In this document: positions 59,223 through 64,000 of the stretch, piece after piece
How positions within the stretch are numbered: the stretch's first letter is position 1
Layout of the letters: every line of letters starts with the position of its first letter
Source of the DNA: Gordonia heveisoli
GTDB lineage: Bacteria; Actinomycetota; Actinomycetes; Mycobacteriales; Mycobacteriaceae
Length of the DNA: 64,000 bases
Direction: 5' to 3'
NCBI RefSeq assembly: GCF_030315745.1
Contig: NZ_JASXSH010000004.1
Coordinates: 62,001 to 126,000 of the forward strand
Translations under genes and position numbers: made by a program
Notes under the pieces: generated by a model
The model's input: the letters and a program-made list of their open reading frames with translations, nothing else
What the model was told of the DNA's origin: nothing
The model's database searches: none

Positions 59223-60010
59223 TGGTTCTGCGGTCCTTCGGTCGGGGTCGGGCGGTCGGTGGGCGGATCGGTCGGATCCGACGCTGCCCCGGGCGACTCG
59301 ACCGCCGGGGGCGATGCCGGTCCCCCGACACCATACGGCGCCGCGTCCGGTGTTGGCGGCCGAAGTTCATCGGGATTTCCCGTGGCAGCCGGCCCGCCGT
59401 AGCCGGGCGGCGGATAGACGCCCGGCGCGGGCGGCACCGGCGGCTGTACCGGCGGATAGGAACCGTAGGGGTAGGGGGTGGGATAACCGACAGGCGGCTT
59501 CGGCTTGCGGAACTCGGCCATGTCCTTGCAGTACTGCGCCGAATCCGGGCGCATCAGGATCACCGTGGCGGCCATCGCCGCGACACCGCTGATGACCAGC
59601 GGAACCATCGCCCACAGGGGTTCGATATCGGAGAAAAGGGACAGCAGGGCATTCACCGCGACGTAGACGCCGAGCGCCGCGAGCCCGATCCGCGCCCAGT
59701 TCCGCCCGGCCCGGGTGAGCAACACGAACACTGCCGGGATGGCGGAGAGCACCACGGTGGCGACCACCATGGTGCCGACGACGAAGCCGGTCGAGGTCAT
59801 CAGATCGACCTGATCGGCACCGAGGTCCCCCGCACTGTCGCGGACCTGGTCGCGGATCGAGGTGGCCACCGAGTCGTACTGGGCGATGAAGGCTACGATC
59901 TGGCCGACGATGACGGCGATCCAGAGTTCGGTCGCAATCGAGATCGCATCGGGAATTGTGGGGCGGGTGGACGGGCCGGGCGAGCCCGGCGGCGGCGTCG
60001 AATCGAACAT
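59219..60010 (-). CDS. Proline-rich membrane protein of unknown function
   Basis: A 263-residue protein. Four hydrophobic helices lie between residues 25 and 155 with a polar loop containing SIRDQVRDSAGDLGADQVD. The last 100 residues are a Pro/Gly/Tyr-rich disordered tail (VGYPTPYPYGSYPPVQPPVP). Such tails are common in actinobacterial envelope proteins. First gene of the leftward five-gene operon and divergent from the gene at 60257. No function can be assigned. Confidence 0.7.
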   Translation of the reverse strand: MFDSTPPPGSPGPSTRPTIPDAISIATELWIAVIVGQIVAFIAQYDSVATSIRDQVRDSAGDLGADQVDLMTSTGFVVGTMVVATVVLSAIPAVFVLLTRAGRNWARIGLAALGVYVAVNALLSLFSDIEPLWAMVPLVISGVAAMAATVILMRPDSAQYCKDMAEFRKPKPPVGYPTPYPYGSYPPVQPPVPPAPGVYPPPGYGGPAATGNPDELRPPTPDAAPYGVGGPASPPAVESPGAASDPTDPPTDRPTPTEGPQNQ

Positions 60011-60256
60011 GCCCTCCAGGATAGTGGCCGCGACAGCGGCCGCCCCGGTCCGCGACGGGCGGCTACCCCGTACCCGAGTCCTGTCATTCGTTCGAACCGA
60101 ATCGGCACGTCAGCGGTGCCACGAGGTCGACAGCGTCGGCGACGCATGGTTGACTCGGCCAAACGGTCGCCGGGCTCCGGAGGTCGGGCCGACGATCGGC
60201 GCCGGGAGTCCGCACCACCAGAGTGGGTCACATGTCCGAGGGGGGAACGCACAGTC

Positions 60257-60739
60257 ATGCCGCAGACGCACCGCTCGCGCTCCTCGGCCGACGACCGATC
60301 CGGCGCGCGTCCGACCGCGACCGCCGCACGGCGACGCCCGTCGCCCGGTGCGCTACTCGCGCTCGCCGGCGCGGTGATCGTCATCATCGCCTACTGCCTG
60401 CCCTGGTATCACCTCGAACTCGACGAGTCGGTGTCGGTGAACGGCTGGGGATTCGTCACCGGGACGGGGCACGACCTGTCCACCGGCAAACTGCACTGGG
60501 CGGCATTCGTCGCGGCCTTGGCCGCGATCGTCGTCGCCCTGGCCCGACTCCGCGGCGCGCACGGCGACGGCTGGCGGCTGACCGCCTTGGCCTCCCTGGT
60601 GGTCGCGCTCGCCGGGGCCCTGTTCTCCCTCGCCGACGTTCCCGAGGGAGCCGTCACCACCACCGGCGTCTATGTGACGCTGGCCGGGAGTCTGCTGGTC
60701 GCCGGCGGCTACGCACTGATGGCGTTCACCCGCCACTAG
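60257..60739 (+). CDS. Small four-helix membrane protein
   Basis: A 160-residue protein with a basic, disordered N-terminus and four transmembrane helices (the first LLALAGAVIVIIAYCLPWYH) separated by short loops. The ATG at 60257 has a very strong GAGGGGGGA ribosome binding site 9 bp upstream, which decides against the open frame to 60116. The gap 60011-60256 before it contains only a GTTCGAAC palindrome (60090-60097) and no recognisable promoter. It is convergent with hemB. Function is unknown. Confidence 0.68.
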   Translation: MPQTHRSRSSADDRSGARPTATAARRRPSPGALLALAGAVIVIIAYCLPWYHLELDESVSVNGWGFVTGTGHDLSTGKLHWAAFVAALAAIVVALARLRGAHGDGWRLTALASLVVALAGALFSLADVPEGAVTTTGVYVTLAGSLLVAGGYALMAFTRH

Positions 60740-60777
60740 TCCTGATGTCCGGGGGTTGCTCGCGGGGAGCGCGGGCG

Positions 60778-60828
60778 GCGACACTCAGCCCAGTCGCTGC
60801 GCGACACTCAGCCCAGTCGCTGCGCGAC
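60778..60828. repeat. 23-bp tandem duplication across the hemB stop codon
   Basis: gcgacactcagcccagtcgctgc-type units occupy 60778-60800 and 60801-60823 (identical), followed by a partial third copy (gcgac). The second unit carries the hemB stop codon (60808-60810) and last codons; the first lies just past it. Because 23 is not a multiple of three, the copies are not coding-neutral. Confidence 0.9.
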
Positions 60829-61785
60829 CTCGGTGGCCCAGTAGGTGAGGATGATCGACGCACCCGCGCGGCGGATCGATGTCAGCGACTCCAGGATCGC
60901 AGCATCGCGATCGATCCAGCCGCGTTCGGCCGCCGCGGTGATCATCGAATACTCGCCGCTGATCTGATAGGCGGCCACCGGCACGTCCGCGATCTCCGCG
61001 ACGTCCCGCACGATGTCGAGGTAGCTCATCGCCGGCTTCACCATGACCAGGTCGGCGCCCTCGTCCAGATCCAGGCGTACCTCGCGCAGCGACTCGATCC
61101 GGTTCGCCGGGTCCTGCTGATACGTTCGCCGATCGCCCTCCAGCGACGACCCGACCGCCTCGCGGAACGGACCGTAGAACGCCGAGGCGTACTTGGCGGC
61201 GTAGGCGAGGATGCCGGTGTCGGCGAAGCCCGCCTCGTCCAGGGCCGCGCGGATGGCCGCGACCTGGCCGTCCATCATGCCGCTCGGACCGAGCAGGTGG
61301 GCACCCGAACGTGCCTGAGCCAGCGCCATCGACACATAACGGTCGAGGGTGGCGTCGTTGTCGACCCGCCCATGTGGGTCGACGACACCGCAATGTCCGT
61401 GGTCGGTGAACTCGTCGAGACAGGTGTCGGCCATCAGCACCGTGGCGTCGCCGAGGTCGTCGGTCAGCAACCGCAACGCCCGGTTGAGCACGCCGTCGTC
61501 ACTGTCGGCGCCCGAACCGCGCGCGTCCTTGTCCTCGGTCCGCGGCACCCCGAAGAGCATCAGGCCACCGACCCCGGCCTCAACCGCCTCCGCCGCCGCA
61601 CGACGCAGCGAGTCGAAGGTGTGCTGGACGACGCCGGGCATCGACGAGATCTCACGAGGATCGTCGAGCCCATCGGCGACGAACATCGGCAGCACCAATT
61701 GTCTTGGCGCCAGCGTTGTCTCGGCCACCAGCCGACGCATCGCCGGCGTGGTGCGCAATCTGCGCGGTCGAACCACCGGGACCAT
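60808..61785 (-). CDS. hemB: Delta-aminolevulinic acid dehydratase HemB
   Basis: A 325-residue TIM-barrel enzyme joining two 5-aminolevulinate molecules to porphobilinogen. Schiff-base lysines are Lys198 ([10 protein letters not shown]) and Lys250 ([10 protein letters not shown]). The metal site reads [14 protein letters not shown]: Cys122 and Cys132 are kept but the middle zinc cysteine is Asp124, a change known in other actinobacterial and Mg-using HemB forms. It corresponds to Rv0512. It follows the SUMT/HemD gene on the same strand with 50 bp between. Its 3' end carries a 23-bp duplication. Confidence 0.94.
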   Translation of the reverse strand: MVPVVRPRRLRTTPAMRRLVAETTLAPRQLVLPMFVADGLDDPREISSMPGVVQHTFDSLRRAAAEAVEAGVGGLMLFGVPRTEDKDARGSGADSDDGVLNRALRLLTDDLGDATVLMADTCLDEFTDHGHCGVVDPHGRVDNDATLDRYVSMALAQARSGAHLLGPSGMMDGQVAAIRAALDEAGFADTGILAYAAKYASAFYGPFREAVGSSLEGDRRTYQQDPANRIESLREVRLDLDEGADLVMVKPAMSYLDIVRDVAEIADVPVAAYQISGEYSMITAAAERGWIDRDAAILESLTSIRRAGASIILTYWATEVAQRLG

Positions 61786-61835
61786 CGTGGAATCTCCTCA
61801 CCCGAGTCTGGAACCGGCCGGGCGGCCGGGGCACG

Positions 61836-63488
61836 CTAGGAACGCGAGCGTCGAGACTTCTTGCGCGGCGGGGGCAGTGCACCCTCGGCCCGCAGCCGGG
61901 CGGCGTGCTCGGCGAGCGCGTCGACCAGATCAGGGATCGAGGCCGTCTCCGGCTGCACATCTACCCGCAACCCGAATTCCGTTGCGGTCTCGGCAGTCTT
62001 GGGTCCGATACACGCGACGATGGTGCGCGCGTGCGGTTTTCCGGCGATGCCGACCAGGTTCCGCACGGTCGAACTCGAGGTGAAACACACCGCGTCGAAG
62101 CCGCCGGTTTTGATCATCTCGCGGGTGTCGGCGGGCGGCGGTGCCGCACGCACGGTGCGGTACGCGGTGACGTCGTCGATCTCCCAGCCACGCTCGCGCA
62201 GCCCCTCGGACAGGGTCTCCGTGGCAATGTCGGCACGCGGCAACAGGATTCGGTTCACCGGGTCGAAGACGTCGTCGAACGGCGGGAACTCCTCGAGGAG
62301 ACCCAGGGAGCTCTGTTCACCCGACGGGATCAGCTCGGGGTTGATGCCGAAGGCGCGCACCTTTTCCGCGGTGGCCTCGCCGACACAGGCGATCTTGACG
62401 CCGGAGAAGGCGCGAGCGTCGAGCCCGAAGGCGGCGAACTTCTCCCACACCGCACGAACCGCGTTGGTGGAGGTGAACACCACCCACTGGTAGCGGCCGT
62501 CGACCAGTCCTTTGACCGCACGCTCCATCTGCGCCGGGCTGCGCGGCGGTTCGACGGCGATGGTCGGCACTTCCTTGGGGATCGCGCCGTGGCTGACCAG
62601 CCGGTCACTCATGTCGGCAGCCTGATCCTTGGTGCGCGGCACCAGCACCGACCAGCCGTACAGTGCCCGCGACTCCCACCAGGAGAGTTTGCCGCGTGCG
62701 GCGACGACCTTGCCCACGGTGAGGACCAGCGGACCCGACAGCGCGTTGCCCTGCTCGTTGAGGGTTGCGAGGGTGGCCTCGATGGTGCGTTGGGCGCAGG
62801 TGGTGCCGTTGACGGTGATCGCGACCGGCGTCTGCGCGGCCATCCCGTGTTCGGTCAGCGCGCTCGCGGTCTCGGCAAGATGTCCCGAGGTGGCGTGCAG
62901 AACCAGCGGGCCCGGGGCCGCTGCCAGGGCGGCCCAGTCCACTTCGCCGCGCACATCGGCGATGGTGTGGGTCGACCCCAGCGGCATACCGGCGTAGCTC
63001 GGCACCACCGACGCCGACGGCAGCCCCGGCAGCACCTCGAAGATGATCGAGGTGCGGGCCACGGCATTGACCTCGGTCAGCACGGAATCGGTGGTCAGCG
63101 GATCACCGGAGACCACACGCACGACGTCGTCACCAGCCTTGGCCGCTGCGACAAGCGTCTTGGCGACCTCGTTGGGGTCCCCGAGCGCCGGATGAACCAC
63201 CGAGGGTTCCTCGGCCGCGGTGTCCTCGGCCGTGGTGTCGGCAGCATCGTCGGCGCCGTCGGTGGCCGATGCGGCCTTCTTCGTCGAACGACGGGTGTCC
63301 GGAGTGGGCTCGGTCCGATGCGCGCTGCCGATCAGCGACACCACCGCGGCCGGCACATCGGGATCGATGTAGGCCGTCGTCGCGTTGGCGATCACGGTTC
63401 GCGCCCGCACGGTGAGCAGGTCTGGGTCCCCGGGACCCGACCCCACGAACAGGATCCGTCCCGGATTGGCCTTCTTCGTACGGCTCAT
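61836..63488 (-). CDS. hemD: Uroporphyrinogen-III methyltransferase/synthase fusion (CobA-HemD type)
   Basis: A 550-residue two-domain protein, as Rv0511. Residues 1-260 have the SUMT fold (VGSGPGDPDLLTVRA, LPGLPSASVVPSYAGMPLG), but the usual VSGDPxxFGRGGEE active site reads VSGDPLTTDSVLTE. The domain is also split by an acidic Ala/Asp/Thr-rich insert near residues 65-95, so methyltransferase activity is doubtful. Residues 265-530 are a uroporphyrinogen-III synthase domain (WSVLVPRTKDQAADMSDRL, FTSTNAVRAVWEKF, FTSSSTVRNLVG). A basic tail follows. The ATG at 63488 is used. The order hemC-hemD-hemB is the standard one. Confidence 0.9.
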   Translation of the reverse strand: MSRTKKANPGRILFVGSGPGDPDLLTVRARTVIANATTAYIDPDVPAAVVSLIGSAHRTEPTPDTRRSTKKAASATDGADDAADTTAEDTAAEEPSVVHPALGDPNEVAKTLVAAAKAGDDVVRVVSGDPLTTDSVLTEVNAVARTSIIFEVLPGLPSASVVPSYAGMPLGSTHTIADVRGEVDWAALAAAPGPLVLHATSGHLAETASALTEHGMAAQTPVAITVNGTTCAQRTIEATLATLNEQGNALSGPLVLTVGKVVAARGKLSWWESRALYGWSVLVPRTKDQAADMSDRLVSHGAIPKEVPTIAVEPPRSPAQMERAVKGLVDGRYQWVVFTSTNAVRAVWEKFAAFGLDARAFSGVKIACVGEATAEKVRAFGINPELIPSGEQSSLGLLEEFPPFDDVFDPVNRILLPRADIATETLSEGLRERGWEIDDVTAYRTVRAAPPPADTREMIKTGGFDAVCFTSSSTVRNLVGIAGKPHARTIVACIGPKTAETATEFGLRVDVQPETASIPDLVDALAEHAARLRAEGALPPPRKKSRRSRS

Positions 63489-63539
63489 GAGTTCGCACTC
63501 TCCTGCCCTCACTACGAGGGCTGCAGTTCCTTGCCGGAG

Positions 63540-64000
63540 CTACGGAGAGTTGACGAGTTCGCCCGCTCCCAGCTCCAGCAGTTCGGCGGCGAGATCCTTA
63601 CCGAGTTGTTCGGCACGATCGACCGGCCCCACCACCGAGGCCCGGATCACATCGGATCCGTCCTCGGCCGCCACCGCCGCACGTAGCGACAGTTCGGCGA
63701 AGATGCGCCCGTCTTCGTCGATCGACTCCACCACCTCGGCGATCGCTCCGACCGGTGCAGTGCACCCGGCTTCCAGCGCCGCGAGCACGGCCCGCTCGGC
63801 GTCAACCGCCGCCCGGGTGGACGCGTCGTCCAACTCGGCGAGTATTCTCACCAGTTCGGCATCGTCGGAGCGGCACTCCACAGCCAAAGCACCCTGTGCC
63901 GGCGCCGGCAGAAGGACCACCGGATCGAATGCCTCGGTAACCTCATCTGCCCGTCCAATTCGGACGAGACCGGCACGAGCGACCACGACTGCATCGAGTT
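63540..64000 (-). CDS. hemC: Porphobilinogen deaminase HemC, C-terminal part
   Basis: The window holds only the last 153 codons; the gene continues past the right edge. It shows [31 protein letters not shown], the [10 protein letters not shown] motif whose cysteine carries the dipyrromethane cofactor, and the final helical domain ending in [10 protein letters not shown]. HemC polymerises four porphobilinogens into hydroxymethylbilane for HemD. It corresponds to Rv0510 and precedes hemD by 51 bp on the same strand. Confidence 0.93.
   Translation of the reverse strand, partial: LDAVVVARAGLVRIGRADEVTEAFDPVVLLPAPAQGALAVECRSDDAELVRILAELDDASTRAAVDAERAVLAALEAGCTAPVGAIAEVVESIDEDGRIFAELSLRAAVAAEDGSDVIRASVVGPVDRAEQLGKDLAAELLELGAGELVNSP

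Noticed and set aside
61704..63686. 660-residue plus-strand frame opposite hemD
   Set aside because: Composition typical of an antisense shadow; the opposite strand encodes an intact HemD domain with matching neighbours.

Overview
The window is a high-GC actinobacterial chromosome segment, densely packed with genes. Gene content and order match the Mycobacterium tuberculosis Rv0510 (hemC) to Rv0562 (grcC1) interval, seen here with the Rv0562 end at the left. Together with F420-type oxidoreductases, an MgtA mannosyltransferase, ClpC1-like and EspR-like proteins and many leaderless-looking starts, this points to a mycolic-acid genus such as Gordonia or Williamsia; the genus is an inference. No tRNA, rRNA, CRISPR array, insertion sequence or prophage was seen.

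Layout. 1-17.6 kb: menaquinone block. It holds a polyprenyl diphosphate synthase (partial), menJ, an MpaB-like oxygenase, menG, mgtA, an S51 peptidase, menD, two accessory enzymes, a ferredoxin, a hot-dog thioesterase divergent from menB (candidate DHNA-CoA thioesterase), an F420 oxidoreductase, pitA with three small genes, menE and menA. 17.6-18.8 kb: a stand-alone double Clp_N protein with an HTH partner. 18.9-35.7 kb: a probable exopolysaccharide locus that interrupts the conserved order. Its leftward arm is GT2, GH16, ABC ATPase and ABC permease; its rightward arm is GT2, GT4, flippase, pyruvyl transferase, GT2, a large membrane protein, a condensation-like acyltransferase, a membrane-anchored GH16 and a lipoprotein esterase. 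35.7-38.6 kb: Cds1-like cysteine desulfhydrase, DUF4229, BldC, a small membrane protein and an XRE regulator. 38.6-45 kb: the cytochrome c maturation operon (ccsX, ccdA, resB, ccsB) with a phosphatase and hemL. 45-57.5 kb: SGNH lipoprotein, succinate-semialdehyde dehydrogenase, a YdcF-like secreted protein, FadE25, two TetR regulators around an ABC-2-like membrane protein, a YcxB-like protein and a divergent FadD/acyl-CoA oxidase pair. 57.5-64 kb: five-gene membrane-protein operon, then hemB, a SUMT/HemD fusion and hemC (partial).

How the genes work together. Menaquinone head-group assembly (MenD, MenE, MenB, candidate MenI), prenylation (MenA with the polyprenyl synthase), methylation (MenG) and side-chain reduction (MenJ) sit with heme synthesis (HemL, HemB, HemC, HemD) and System II cytochrome c maturation, so most of the electron-transport cofactor supply is encoded together. 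The polysaccharide locus looks like an independent module: nucleotide-sugar transferases, a lipid-linked repeat flippase, pyruvate and acyl decoration, and surface glycosidases. No initiating phosphoglycosyltransferase is visible in it.

Most notable non-gene signals: (1) six in-frame 15-, 18- or 24-bp tandem repeats at the ends of unrelated genes, two of which (menG and a DUF6328 gene 55 kb apart) encode the same DR(V/I)NP pentapeptide; (2) a 15-bp PHO-box-like element present almost identically upstream of pitA and in the mgtA/S51-peptidase divergent region; (3) a 36-bp perfect palindrome between menB and an F420 oxidoreductase; (4) an 18-bp palindromic element duplicated exactly 40 bp apart upstream of fadE25.
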